Positions 42,641 through 53,678 of a DNA stretch of 64,000 nt are shown here, in pieces; position 1 is the stretch's first letter, and every line of letters starts with the position of its first letter. Origin of the DNA: Eulemur rufifrons (lineage: Eukaryota; Chordata; Mammalia; Primates; Lemuridae); NCBI RefSeq assembly GCF_041146395.1, contig NC_091001.1:103686965-103750964 (forward strand), written 5' to 3'. The translations under genes were made by a program, and so were the position numbers. The notes below the pieces were generated by a model. It saw only the letters and a list, made by a program, of their open reading frames with translations, was not told the DNA's origin and did not search any database.

Positions 42641-45085
42641 CCCCGGCTTAATTGGAAAAGTGTCGAGGTTTGGTGAAAAGACTCCAGGAAATGGGATCCT
42701 CCAGACAGTACAAAGGTTTTGTTCTATAACTGAAGAGGTCTCAGTGCACGAGTGCTCCAGTCCCACCCTTTTATGTGCAGGTTCCCAGAAATGTCCTCTC
42801 CTTCACCAGAGTTCACAGGGACAGGGCTGAGAATAAGGGTATGACACAGTTAGAATTACATTTTAATACAATAGGATATCATGTCAGGCAAAGATATGAG
42901 AAGAGCACTCGAGGAATACATTGTAATGAATGGGGGGCATTTCTCAAGCCCTTAAGCTCTAGAAGTCCTGTAGGCAGCAGAGGAACCCACGACCTCCTCC
43001 AGGGCCTGGTGCTCTCTGTCTCCCTCTTCCTCTGGGTTAGCCCCAGCCTGAGGGATGAGCCCTCCATGGTCTGACTGAGAGCCGGGGTGTTTCTTAAGGT
43101 TCCTTCCTCCTTGGAAACCTGGAACTCCAATTTCTGCATGATTGCCTTTGTGAGGATACAGAAAGCGCCTCTCTGCTTTTCAGTGGCTTTCTGCTTGGCT
43201 TCTTAGACCTTTTCTTACCCTCAGGAGATAATGGGCACCTGCTTTAGGGAGAAAAACTGTGCCAAGAGTCCATCTCACCCATCTGAGCCTCCTTTCATCC
43301 TCTTACCTTGGCCTCCAGTCCGAGCTGCTGTCTTTGTGCCTCCCCGGCTTCACCGCACTGGCTTTCCTGCCCCTTAGCTGCGCTCTACCTGGCTCCTCAA
43401 AGTCTTTCCCAGGCCAAAATTGGCAAAAGCCACAGAGGGGAAACAACATATAGAAAGACAGCTTCAGCATAATCACCTTCTCTTGTCTCTGGCATCTGCC
43501 CCTCAAGCCCTGAGTGTATGGCAAGTGTCCAGTGGCTTCAGAGATGTCTTCTTGTTGTTGATGTTGTCTCATTTCATTTTATTTGTTGTTTGGTTATTGG
43601 TTGGTTGGTCTATGTTTATTAGCTGCTTTAAAAACATATTTTATCCGGCTTTTATAGTTGTTCTTAGGAGTGTTGGTCTTCTCAAAATTATTCCATCATG
43701 ACCACAAGTGGAAGTGCCATGATGGTTTGTAAGCCCTAATGGGAAGGAACAAGTACAGAGAGAGGTTTTTAAGACAAAAGAGAAAAAAAATAGATGAATG
43801 ATATAAGAGGGGTACAGAATGTAAACTTTGATAGCTTATTAAAAGGGTTTCAAGAACTAAAACTTCAAAATATAACAGACCAATGGATTTGGCCTCGGGG
43901 TAGCAAGGGAAGGGAATCTGGGGGGACATGTCTCCTTAACCCTAGACTTTGGCAGAAAAAGGCCAGGTGAAATAGGGAAGGCAGATACACTAACATAAAG
44001 CAAGGAATTATAATCAGAGTCCTGGGAAGCATCCCTTGTGATTAGCAGAGGTTGTAAGAAGGGAGCCACAGCAAAGCACTCCTTAACATCAGAGAGGCCC
44101 CAAGCCTATCAGATTTGGCCCACTGGGTCCCATTCCTGCACGGGCTGTGTTGGGTTTACAGTATTGGGCACCATCTGTAAGTGTGGGATGAATTGGCTCG
44201 AGGGAATCATTAAGTTTTGGGATCTCTTAGCTTTTTACCCTCATTTGTCTTGTAACTAAAAGACTACATGACACAAATATTTCCCAACATGGCTGTAGCT
44301 GATAAATCCATAAATTAAAGGTTAATTCACAACAACCCAGATAGATGAAATACATCTTGATAATCAGTACATAGATACCAACTACAAGATACTCATTTAT
44401 CTTCCGGCTAGTAAATTTCATCAGTCAAGATTCACAAGGAATCTGGTTAGAGCCAAACACTGCCCTGGGCATTCCAAAGAGGAAAGCAAGTTACTGATCT
44501 GCTGTGAGCTCTCATTCCCAGCAGAGTACAGTCAGGAGGAGAGAACACAGGCGTTTTTGGAGACAAGAACAGGAGCATCCAAGGACCTAAGAAGGATCCT
44601 TGTCTTGTCACCCAGCAGTTAGGACCTGTTGGTGAGCGTGGCAGGTATGGCTTGGGGGTGTGTAGCTGTACATGAGAGGCACTTACCTTGCAGAGAGGTA
44701 GTTTGTTTATTTGTTTTTTCTCTGTCATCCCATTTCACACCAAATTAAGCAGAATGAAGTTACTCAATTTGAGGATGGCTCTAACCCCACAAGCAACCCA
44801 CTAGCCTCCCAGGCACATCTCCCTGTGAAATATTAGTAAGAGGAATTAAACTGAGCTAGACAAGTGTCCTTCCAAATAATTAGTCTGTAATCACACAGAT
44901 TTAAATTCATCTAATTTGGTGCTTCACTTGAGTCTACATAAATGTAATAATTCCACAATCTACCTTCTCAACAAGTCTTCCCTTAGAATAACTTACTTTA
45001 TGGAAATAGAAAAACAAGAAACAAATTTCTGGTTTACCTTATGCAATCCTTTTCATCAACATCATCACGGCATTCTTTATCGGCA
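42641..45085. other. Gene-free sequence, 2.4 kb
   Basis: Frames of 60-105 codons occur on both strands (42513-43139, 43303-43701, 44447-44728) but none shows a domain, and codon usage looks random. No repeat recognised with confidence. The GTTG/TTGG-rich stretch at 43553-43612 is low-complexity. Confidence 0.45.
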
Positions 45086-45780
45086 AGCAAATGTACAGAT
45101 TCCAAATACATAGTTTGATGCTTTGTGACAAATGTATAAATGATGCAACCACTACATTTTTAAGATACAGAACATCTCCTTCAGCCCCAAATTTGCCTCA
45201 ACCAAATTTCCAAATCCCTCATTTCAATTTCCCACTGCTCAAGGCAACACTGGCCTCATTTCTATTTCCATAGATTATTTGTGCTGGTTCCAGGGTTTCA
45301 AGTAAATGGGATCAGATGATATGTGCTCTTCTGTTTCTGGCTTCTTTCATGTGACATCATGTTTTTGAGATTCATTCATGTTGTTATAGATACCACATGT
45401 CCATTCTTTTCATTGCTAAATAGTATTCCACTGTATGGATATATCATGGTTTATTTATGCATTAACATATTGATCATTTCTATCCAAGTGATTTCTTAGG
45501 CATATGTTTTCATCTCTCTTGACAAATATCTAGGAGTGAGACTATTGGGTTATATGGTTAATACATATTTTTCTACCAAACTATCAAACAGTTTCCAAAG
45601 TGATTATTCCATTTTACATTCCCACCAGCAATATGTGATGGTTCTAATGTATTCATATCTTTGTCCACACTTAGTATTGTCAGTCTTTTCTTATTTAGCC
45701 ATTCTGGTGTGTGTAAAGTAATATTCCCATTGTGGTTTTAATTTGCATTGACTAATGAGTGAGTAATGAATGACACACAG

Positions 45781-46261
45781 CAGGAATGTGCAAACTCTGT
45801 TCATGGGCAGGACCAACATAATTTGTGGGTCTTAACATAAAATGAAAATGCAGGGCCACTTGAAATTATTAAGAATTTCAAGATGACAACAGAAGAACAT
45901 AAAACAGGATGCCCTTCTTAGTGCAGGGCCCTGTGATACTAGCCCTTAAACCTAGCCATGACTGTGGACCAAATCCAGCTTGATGCTTGTTTTATTATAC
46001 CCAGTTATCGAAGAGTGATTTTTATATTTTAAAATAATTTTAAAATGAAAAACTATACTTTGTGATACTTTAAAATCATAAGAGATTCAAAGTCTAGCAT
46101 CTTTAAGTAGTTTTATTGAAACACATTCATGCTCATTCATTTATCTGTTATCCATAACTAGACAATGGCAGAGTCAAACAGTTGAAACAGAAACTGTATG
46201 GCTTTCAAAACATCCAATATTTACTACCTGGTCCTTTACACAAAAAGTTTGCCAACTCCTG
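45781..46261 (+). mobile_element. hAT-Charlie-type DNA transposon (MER1/MER33-like)
   Basis: The element runs from CAGGAATGTGCAAACTCTG (45781) to GTTTGCCAACTCCTG (ends 46261), and its ends are imperfect inverted repeats. The body shows 'gtggaccaaatccagcttg', 'ttttattgaaacacattcatgctcattcattta' and 'gaaactgtatggctttcaaaacatccaatatttactacctggtcctttacac', a common hAT-Charlie non-autonomous family. It lies inside the old L1. The 8-bp duplication has decayed (ACACACAG left, ATATAGGC right). Confidence 0.82.
45808..45960 (+). mobile_element. Small DNA-transposon-like repeat nested in hAT
   Basis: 153 bp interrupting the hAT element: 'caggaccaacataatttgtggg..aaatgaaaatgcagggccac', 'gaaattattaagaatttcaagatgac', and 'gtgcagggccctgtgatact'. 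It shares its end sequences and core with the 800-bp copy at 2231-3030. Third layer in a nest (L1, then hAT, then this). Confidence 0.6.
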
Positions 46262-46370
46262 ATATAGGCCATTTTTTCATGTGCTCATTTAGCCATTTGT
46301 ATATCTTCTTTTTTGGAAAATGTATTCAAGTCTTTTGCCCATTTTTTATTTTGTTGGTGTTTAAAAACTA

Positions 46371-46599
46371 TTTTACACCAAAAGAAACAGAACAAATCTG
46401 GAGAGAAAATATATGAGAGGAGCTTGGAATACTTGTCATCCCAAAAAGCAAGTAAATTGTCAAAGACAACTGGAGCTGTGTCAAAAGGACAGAATGGCCA
46501 ATGTAAAGAAGTTCTCACTGTCTCAGTATAGACAAATTTGAGCACCAAATGAATAATTGATGTAACAGATTTAACACATCAAATACATGAACAAATCCA
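46371..46599. other. Gene-free junction sequence
   Basis: AT-rich sequence between two L1 fragments. Minus and plus frames of 72-87 codons here are partly L1-derived and not genes. Confidence 0.45.
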
Positions 46600-46870
46600 T
46601 ATGCTTATGATTGTGTACATATAAACACACAGAGTAAAAAAATCTGTCCTACAGTAACAAAAAGCAGATCTGTGATTGCTTGGGGGCTGGGACAATGGGA
46701 GAGTTGGACCGCAGGGGGCACAACGAATCTTCCAGTGGTAATGGATGTATTCTTTATCTTGACTGTGGCAATGATTTCATGTACCTGCAATCATCAAAAC
46801 TCACCAAACCGCATACTTTAAAGGGATGCAGTATCTTTTACATAAGTTACTCCTCAATAAAATCAACAAC
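46600..46870 (+). mobile_element. Old L1 LINE 3' end
   Basis: Forward L1M-type 3' end: 'gtgattgcttgggggctggg..aatgggagagttgg', 'taatggatgtattctttatcttgactgtggcaatgatttcatg', then 'gcatactttaaagg..catAAGttactcctcaataaaatc' at the terminus. Confidence 0.75.
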
Positions 46871-46904
46871 AAAAAATTCAATTAGGAAAATTTAGTTGAG
46901 AGTA

Positions 46905-48040
46905 TTTTTCAGAGTTTCTATGTACTTACTATCTCCTTGTTTGATCAATTATTGAGAGAGGAATATTGTAATGTAAAACTATAACTATGAATTTGTATAT
47001 TTCTCATTTTTTCATTAGTTCTTTGAACTTGTTGTAATAGTTTTTTAAAATACAGAATGCTAAATACAATGGGCATTTTAAGCTCAATGTCAATTGACTG
47101 TTTTTTCCCTTGATCATGGATCACATTTTCCTATTTCTTTGCATGCCTAGTATTTCTTAGTTGTGTGCTGGATTTTGGTGATAATATGTGGTACAGATTC
47201 TGGGTTCTGTTATCTTCATTGCAGAATTTTAAATTCTGTTCTAGTAGGCAGTTCAAAAACTGGCTGATTGCAACTGAATTTGGATAGGCTTGGTTTTACG
47301 CTTTGTTGGAACACATCTGTGGAACACTCATGCTGTTTTCAAAGCCCCTCTAACTTGGCAGGACTTAACATTCAAATTTTGCCTCTCCTGTAAATCCTAT
47401 TAAGCCTTGATTTGAGTTTTAAGGTGGGCCTAAAATAGACCTTTCTGTTGAATATAGTTCTTACTGCTTAGATAAGGCCTTTGTGGTATCTCAGCTAAAT
47501 GCCTGTGATGTTTTCCAGGTGTTAAATTTCTGTCCAGTCTGGCTAGACAAAACATCAGTGTTCCCCATCCCTGCCAGATTGCTAGGCTATGTGGTCTACT
47601 CTCAAATCCATAGCTGTCACTTTCTAGTAAATGTCATGAAATCTCCCTACTTGTGTTTGCAGTTCAATCTAAGCTAAGGATTTGTGAGAAGCGCCCACAC
47701 TGGTTCTGGTGCACCCTCCACTCTGTACTACTCCCTTCTCTTCAGCACCCTGCTCCAGAATCAGTCACAGTATCTGTCTTGAACTCAGAGCTCCACCTCC
47801 TCACATCAGTGGGACTGGCACACTCTGCCTGTAATCTCTCACTGCTCAGAGAACTGTGGCAACAGTGGGACTCACCTCACGAGTTTCCCTTTTCTCATGG
47901 GTTGGAGTCTTGCACTGTCTGGTCATCAATACTGAAAGTATTGCTGTGTCTATTTTCTTCAGTTTTATGATTGTTTACATTGGGAAGGCTGGACTAGCAC
48001 CAGTTACTCCATCACAGTGAGAAGCAGAAGTCCTATGCAA
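46905..48040 (-). mobile_element. Old L1 LINE 3' UTR
   Basis: Minus-strand 3' UTR of an old L1. In complement it shows 'ctatttctttgcatgcctagtatttcttag' (47131-47160), 'gtgctggattttggtgataatatgtgg' (47165-47191), and at the right end 'ggactagcaccagttactccatcacagtgagaagcagaagtcc' (47991-48033). The 105-codon frame at 47653-47970 lies in this UTR and is not a gene. Confidence 0.65.
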
Positions 48041-48597
48041 TTGCTTTTATTACTGTATCCTAAGGATATGTAACTTAGATTTCTACTTTCCAAAAATATA
48101 CAGAAGCAAAACATACAGATACTATTAGCTGAAAGAGTTCTGTATGAATGAATAATATTTTATCTTAATGGGTTAGAGTTTAAATGATAAACTTTTCACA
48201 ATAATGATAATATTTATTTAAACCTCATCATTTATTGCAAGTATTTTTTCAGCAAGACCATAAGTTAGTGTTGGAGAGAATTAATAGCCCCATAGCCCTG
48301 AGGACATTACCAAGAGTCTCTGAGAGCCTGGCTTGCTGCAACTCCTTATCTTCACCCACCTGCCACCAACAGCCAGGACTAGCCCAATCCTGATGGAGGC
48401 GGGATATAATAGATACAATTTCAGTGAATTTATTCTCCTGCAAGTCAGGTAGCATGTGTCATTCTTGGAGCCCAGGAATCAGAGAGTTAAGGTTAAGAGA
48501 GGGTTTCAATCAGCTGTTACACTCTCATCTAGTTGGAGAAAGTATCTGTGGACCACCTACTTAATGTGCCAGATACTACCAGGTAGAAGAAAATGTC
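48041..48597. other. Gene-free sequence
   Basis: No recognised element. The 68-codon minus frame at 48249-48455 is unsupported. Confidence 0.5.
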
Positions 48598-48655
48598 CAG
48601 AAAAAAAGAAAAAGAAAGGAAGGAAGAAGAAAGAGAAGGGAAAGGAAAGGGAAAT
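48598..48655. repeat. Polypurine (A/G) tract
   Basis: About 55 bases of A and G only with GAAA, GGAA and GAAG words. Confidence 0.9.
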
Positions 48656-49469
48656 GTGTCTCTGTTCTGAAAGATATTACAGTTGCATAATTGCAAAAGA
48701 ACTAAATTGCATGATTAGATGAATTATAGAGATATAAGTGAAGCCCTAAGGAAGCTCAGAGAAAAACCACCAACTGCCTACGGAGAAGGCAAACAGATGA
48801 AGTAATGCTGTCAGTAGGTACAAATTTCATACTCAAAATTTTTAAGCTAGTAAAGATATTGCTTACTTTATTTCTTTGTAACTAAATTTAACTTAACTCT
48901 GGAACTATCATCCCTCTTTGGTAGCAGACAGCTTAATTTTACCAATTCAAGAAACTTTCAACTTCTGGCTTAATATTCAGTCTTTTGAGAAACCACTAAG
49001 TCAATTCAATAATCTTCTCCTCCCTTTCTCCTTTCCTGGGTGTGCGTGTGTTGGGGGGGGGAGGGGCGGGGGGGTGGTGTTTCAAGGTGATCTAATTCAT
49101 AGAAATTTCTTTTTGTTAGTTTGTTTGGGTTTAAGTAGGGGGTTTACATACTATCTGAGCATTGAGGGGAAGATAACAGACACACTGCCATCAGCATGTG
49201 TCTATGATGGCATTTCCCAATATAAACAATTATTCTTCATCTAGCTCTGCATTCATGACGGAAAGTTGCGTGTGTTCATTGGTCACTGTGCTCATGAGGG
49301 TAATTCCCCATATTCCTTAGCCCCACTCCAGGGCCTGCCCAGGGCTGCTGGCTCACCCTCAGAGACCCTGTACTCTTCCCAGGGCACATGCACAGAAAAG
49401 TCTGGACATCCTCCTCCCTCAGAATATTTTCTATTTGCATTGTGCATGGCTGCATTCAGGCTCATTTTG
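48656..49469. other. Gene-free sequence containing a G-run cluster
   Basis: The 108-codon frame at 48918-49244 passes through the poly-G block and is not credible as a gene. Nothing else is recognised. Confidence 0.5.
49053..49077 (+). other. Poly-G cluster, G-quadruplex candidate
   Basis: Runs of 9, 4 and 7 G separated by single bases (A, C), followed by GG after one T. The long runs can each supply more than one triad. Low-complexity region without a repeat body. Confidence 0.75.
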
Positions 49470-49742
49470 AAGTAGTGGCATGGAGTGATTAACAGTACAC
49501 AGTACACACACTGGAAAAGCCAGTCTTCCTGGGTTTGATTCTCAGCCCCACCAAAGATGAGCTGTGTGATCTTGGGCTAGTCACCTGATCTCTCTGTGCT
49601 TCATTTCTCTCCTCTATGGAATCACAGTCATGATCTTTGCTCCATAATGTTGTGGTGTGGATGAGATAGCTTGATACAGCCAACATGCTTAGAACAGAAT
49701 CTGCACAGAGCGGGTGCCTATTTGTTCATTGTTTTATTATTA
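49470..49742 (+). repeat. MIR SINE, nearly full length
   Basis: Forward MIR: 'agtggcatggagtgattaacag', 'cctgggtttgattctcagccccacc', 'gagctgtgtgatcttgggctagtcacctgatctctctgtgcttcatttc' and 'catgcttagaacagaatctgcacagagcgg'. One of the best preserved MIRs in the window. Confidence 0.9.
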
Positions 49743-50289
49743 TCAGCCTAGACATTTCACTCAGCAATTTCTACTCAGCACTAAGTTGAACATGAGTCTT
49801 AAATTATAAGGCTTTCAGCCTCCCCGATATATACCATGAGAAACTGAAATAACCAAAAATAATTGAGTAACCAAAAGTACAAACCAGGCAATGTTTTTTT
49901 TTTTGTTTGTTTGTTTGTTTGTTTGTTTTTTTGGTGTGTGTGGTTCCCTAAATTCTAGCTGTGTTCTTGAGCTTTGCTTTCTCCCATCAACTTTATTCGT
50001 TTAGAGTTAGAATACTGCTTTTGCAATATTTGGTATTTTTTCTTCTATCTAAACAAATGGCGTAAACATGTTCTGAGTCCTAGAGCACTTAACCTTTGTC
50101 ACTAAAAACAAAAACCAGAACCATTTTCTCCTTCAAAAAATCCTGGCTCTTATAAACTTTGATTTTAAAGACTTGAATTTTCTGTAGAATTCAAAGCCTA
50201 TTTTGACAGCCAATGGTTGAATATCAGCTAGTATTTCTCTTTGTGTAAATGCTATACAAATCTGCACTGAGACAACAGATACTAGTGAC
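49743..50289. other. Gene-free sequence around a TTTG microsatellite
   Basis: No gene. Contains the tetranucleotide repeat listed separately. Confidence 0.5.
49894..49932. repeat. (TTTG)n microsatellite with T-runs
   Basis: Six TTTG units lie between T11 and T7 runs. Confidence 0.95.
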
Positions 50290-50808
50290 CACGTGGTCAG
50301 AATATCAGGTATAAAGGAATGAAGAAAAGAAAATAGTCATCTGAATATTTTCTATCAGCCCCTTCTAGATCCCCCTTTCAGATTTCTCTGCCCTGCTCTG
50401 GGACTGTATCAATGGACCCCCTCACCCTCTGACTTCTACCTGGGTTTGGCCAAAGGGAAAGACTGGTAGCCATAGCCTCTAGTTCACTTCCTGCCCATTC
50501 CCTGCCAGTGAGCTGGCACCCTCTGCTAAAGCCCTGTCTTCTCTCAAGACTGTAGTTCCTTTATTCCAGCTTTGGTATCTGCCCCTCCCCTTACCCCTCA
50601 GGCTAAGCAAGACAATAATTGCCAAATCTTGCTAGCTCTAAATACTCCACCACTCATATTGGTTTCCTTTTAACCTCCCTATAATGCTGTAAATAGTCTC
50701 TTTATTAAACATTTTTTGATGATCCCATTTGCTGGCCCCTCTAGTTCCTGTCAGGACATTGAATGATCCAAGGGCAATTGGAAACTCCAGGAAACAGAAA
50801 AACTGGCC
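50290..50808. other. Unclassified, possibly old repeat before a poly(A)
   Basis: The 3' part ('gtctctttattaaacattttttgatgatccc..ttcctgtcaggacattgaatgatcc', 50697-50770) resembles the end of an old LTR-like or MER repeat with a TTATTAAA signal. I cannot name the family, and no coding frame is present. Confidence 0.35.
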
Positions 50809-50850
50809 AAAAAAAAAAAAAAAAAAAAAAAAAAAAGGTGGGGGTGGGGG
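50809..50850. repeat. A28 tract followed by G-rich run
   Basis: Twenty-eight consecutive A (50809-50836), then GG T GGGGG T GGGGG. Confidence 0.95.
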
Positions 50851-51354
50851 AGACATACAGCTCTGTGCTTTTTGTTCCAAAAACTATTTTGAAATACTCA
50901 TATTTTCAAGTTTTAAAATCAATCTTTAGATAAGTCACTAAAGACTTCATTACGGTAGCAAAATGGAAGGCAACATTATTAACTATGAAGATTCTAAAAT
51001 AAAAGTAATTCACCAGATATTGAGAGGCAGAAAGAGGGGTAAAGTGAACAGGAGAATTGCTAATATCCAGTCTCAATAGGTAGGAGGCGGTAATGTCTAT
51101 GACTGACAGAATGGACTACAGGTATGTATATACAGTATGTAAAGTTATAAAAGTAACCAGAAGTAGAACTAAAAATAGTGGAATGCTTTCTAAAGTGAGA
51201 GGATAATGGTGGAGAGAGGTATTAGTGCACCAAATCCCCACTCTCCTAGCAGGAAATCAATAGGTCACATCTAAGTTTGACAAATCAAAGAATAGAGGAT
51301 TAAGCTTGTTATTTGGACTTAGCGAAACAGTGAGCAGAATAATGGCAAAGGGAA
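50851..51354. other. Gene-free sequence
   Basis: Nothing recognised. Confidence 0.5.
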
Positions 51355-51500
51355 CCCTATGGAGCATCTGCTTCCGGAGAGAGGGCTGGGGCGGACAAGG
51401 TCCTCAGGACATAATCACTTCCCCAAAGACCCCATCTCTTAATACCACCTCATGGGGATTAATTTTCAACATAAATTTTGGAGGGGTCACATTTAAACCA
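51355..51500 (-). mobile_element. MaLR LTR fragment (MST/MLT1 group)
   Basis: Reverse orientation: 'gcatctgcttccggagagagggctgg' and 'caaagaccccatctcttaataccacctcatggggattaattttcaacataaattttggaggggtcacatttaaaccatatt' match the 5' half of an ERVL-MaLR LTR in complement. Partial. Confidence 0.75.
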
Positions 51501-51834
51501 TATTGAGCACATGTTTCCTATCTCCATAATTCTTATCATATGGGTGTGGGGGGGTATTAATTCTTTAAACTACTGTTAGTCAAGTAACGTATTACTTGCT
51601 GCTAAAATCATACTTGATTAAGACCCCTTCTTAGCTGTAAACAGCTGTAGGATACCCTGAGGGGTGAGATTTAGAGATTTTTTTCAGAAGGCAATCATGG
51701 TGGTCCTTCTCTCTTGCCTCTCATCCTAATCTTCCTTGGTTCATAGTGGCCTTCAGATTCTTTAACTAGATTCTTCCCCATGAGGTCTTTCTCAAATCTG
51801 CTTATATTTCTTCAGAATTCTTGGAGATAGACTG
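51501..51834. other. Gene-free sequence
   Basis: Nothing recognised. Confidence 0.5.
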
Positions 51835-51935
51835 AGGTCAGCTGTGTTTGTCCTACAACTAAAGAAAATGAAGCTTGAAAGAGTGAGACCACTTGCTCAC
51901 ACAACATGCGGAGTATGCAGACAAGCGCTGAGTGC
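51835..51935 (-). repeat. MIR SINE fragment (weak)
   Basis: 'aaagaaaatgaagcttgaaagagtgagaccacttgctcacacaacatgcgg' (51861-51911) reads as a complement MIR core. The overlapping 103-codon plus frame (51844-52155) has no domain. Confidence 0.5.
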
Positions 51936-52464
51936 AGTTCTGTGCCTCCCCTTCTCCAGACACCTGAAGCTATTTCTTCTCTGTAGGTTGAGTCTCCCAG
52001 GTCCTGGGATACTTCCCTCATTGTCCCAAAGCAGCTTTATAGAAACCTGGGATAGTTTCTGTTCCTTCCATCTCATGGAGATTATCTTGCTTCTTTTCTC
52101 CTGTATTCATGGACTTCTTGCCAGTGGCTGCAGACAGAATTCATCCTTTCAATAGCAGGGAATTCATGAATCCTTTTGGAGTACACAGGAACCAAAAAAA
52201 AAAAAAAAGAAAGAAAGAAAGAAAGAAATACAGAAAGAATCGAGACACTCATTCACACCGAAGTGCCAGAGGCTAAATAGACTTAACATTGGCTATCACT
52301 TACCAGTCTCACTGAGATATGTAAATGCTCACAGGGGACAGAATTAGGGTCAGCAGGTAAAGTTCTAACAGAAGCATCTCAGGTTTCAGCAAGCCAAAGG
52401 GGAAAGGGCCGTGCAGGCTGTGACCAGCAGCGACATGGACACACAGGTTGTCAGATATTGCAGA
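51936..52464. other. Gene-free sequence with an A/GAAA microsatellite
   Basis: No gene recognised. Contains the tract listed next. Confidence 0.5.
52194..52229. repeat. Poly(A) plus (GAAA)n
   Basis: About 15 A residues followed by five GAAA units. Confidence 0.95.
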
Positions 52465-52595
52465 TCATGAGTCTGTGGGTGCTATCACCTTCTTTATCAA
52501 ATGGGAGTTCTAGACCTAGAGAAGGACAATTAAATCCAAGGGTCAGCAGTAAGGTAGCAGGAAAGCCAGAAATAGAACAGAGGTCATAGAGCAAA
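52465..52595 (-). repeat. MIR SINE fragment
   Basis: Complement MIR pattern: 'tctttatcaaatgggagttctagacctagagaaggacaattaa' to 'gccagaaatagaacagaggtc'. Weak but in the right order. Confidence 0.5.
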
Positions 52596-53336
52596 GAGAC
52601 CCAGAGCTCTCTCTGTAATTTTATTCTTAGGCACATTGTACCTGGTACATTGACAACTGTAGACTGTGTTAAAATGTAACCCAAGTTCCAGGACAATATG
52701 ATGCTCTTCTTGGGTGAACCAATGGCTCTCATATGATCCAATCCAAAGCATGAAAGATTTTTATGTATTAATTAACCTCTAGAGGAAAAGAGTAACTTTC
52801 CTCTACGAAGGATATTCAGAGACCATATGGTGTTTGCACAGCAAGTCCTTCTTCACTCAAGGATCCTAGGCCAGTTCTGAAAGCTGATACACCTGCCAGT
52901 ATCCTGACATCACACTGTGTCATCACCTAAACTTCCTCTAACAGCACAGGAGCGAGTGGGGTGGGAAAGTTTGATGTGGAGTAATGAACTTGGGAGCCAG
53001 GCCCCTGCCATCTACTCTTGGTTTTATTTTTAACTCCCAGTGTGGCTGTGGAGAAAACTGCCTTGTTCTTTTTTCAGTGGATTCAGTGGTGGAATAGATA
53101 TAAGAGCTTTTATTGCTCAGGTACAAGAAATTGGGCCAGATGATATTCTGTCTAGGTGATAGTGTTTCAATTTCCACAGGTCTAGATACCTAATTACCTA
53201 ATTCTATGTGTGTTTCAGAAAAATAGAAACTTGGGCAAGAAAAAGAAATGGATTTGTTGATTCAGCCTTCTGTTAAGACCTCTTGATGTAGACCCCTAAG
53301 GTCATGTCTGTGTCTTTGTAATCCTAATATGCTCTG
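52596..53336. other. Gene-free sequence
   Basis: Nothing recognised. Confidence 0.5.
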
Positions 53337-53344
53337 AAAATATC

Positions 53345-53670
53345 GGGCTGGGTGTGGTGGCTCATGCCTGTAATCCTAGCACTCTGGGAGGCCGAGGCGG
53401 GCGGATTGTTTGAGCTCAGGAGTTCGAGACCAGCCTGAGCAAGAGCGAGACCCCATCTCTACTAAAAATAGAAAGAAATTATATGGACAGCTAAAAATAT
53501 ATATATAGAAAAAATTAGCCAGGTATGGTGGCACATGCCTGTAGTCCCAGCTACTCGGGAGGCTGAGGCAGGAGGATTGCTCAAGCCCAGGAGTTTGAGG
53601 TTGCTGTGAGCTAGGCTGACGCCACGGCACTCTAGCCTGGGCAACAGAGTGAGACTCTGTCTCAAAAATA
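53345..53670 (+). mobile_element. Alu SINE (strepsirrhine type)
   Basis: Full-length forward dimeric Alu. The left arm starts GGGCTGGGTGTGGTGGCTCA (53345). The polymerase III B-box region 'gagttcgagaccagcctgagc' lies at 53421-53441. A long inter-arm segment with AATTATATGGACAGC and an ATATATATATAG stretch (53470-53510) follows, then the right arm and a short A/T-interrupted tail. AAAATATC at 53337-53344 and 53671-53678 is the target-site duplication. The 91- and 101-codon minus-strand frames (53376-53737) are Alu antisense frames, not genes. Confidence 0.97.
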
Positions 53671-53678
53671 AAAATATC

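Larger units (their letters stand above)
45090..46370 (-). mobile_element. Old L1 LINE interrupted by DNA transposons
   Basis: Minus-strand old L1. Its 3' UTR and ORF2-end blocks are readable in complement at 45160-45760, for example 'ttgctaaatagtattccactgtatggatatatcatggtttattt' near 45413. They resume at 46262-46370 ('tcatttagccatttgtatatcttc..ggaaaatgtattcaagtcttttgccc'). The 481 bp between them is a hAT element with a further insert. Confidence 0.85.

Noticed and set aside
42513..43139. Cluster of overlapping frames on both strands, possible small gene
   Set aside because: Frames in opposite strands are equally long, there is no consistent coding bias, and the first part overlaps a MIR.
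47653..47970. 105-codon plus-strand frame
   Set aside because: It lies within an antisense old L1 3' UTR and lacks any domain.
48918..49244. 108-codon plus-strand frame with a Gly-rich centre
   Set aside because: The centre is the poly-G cluster; there is no domain or conserved start context.
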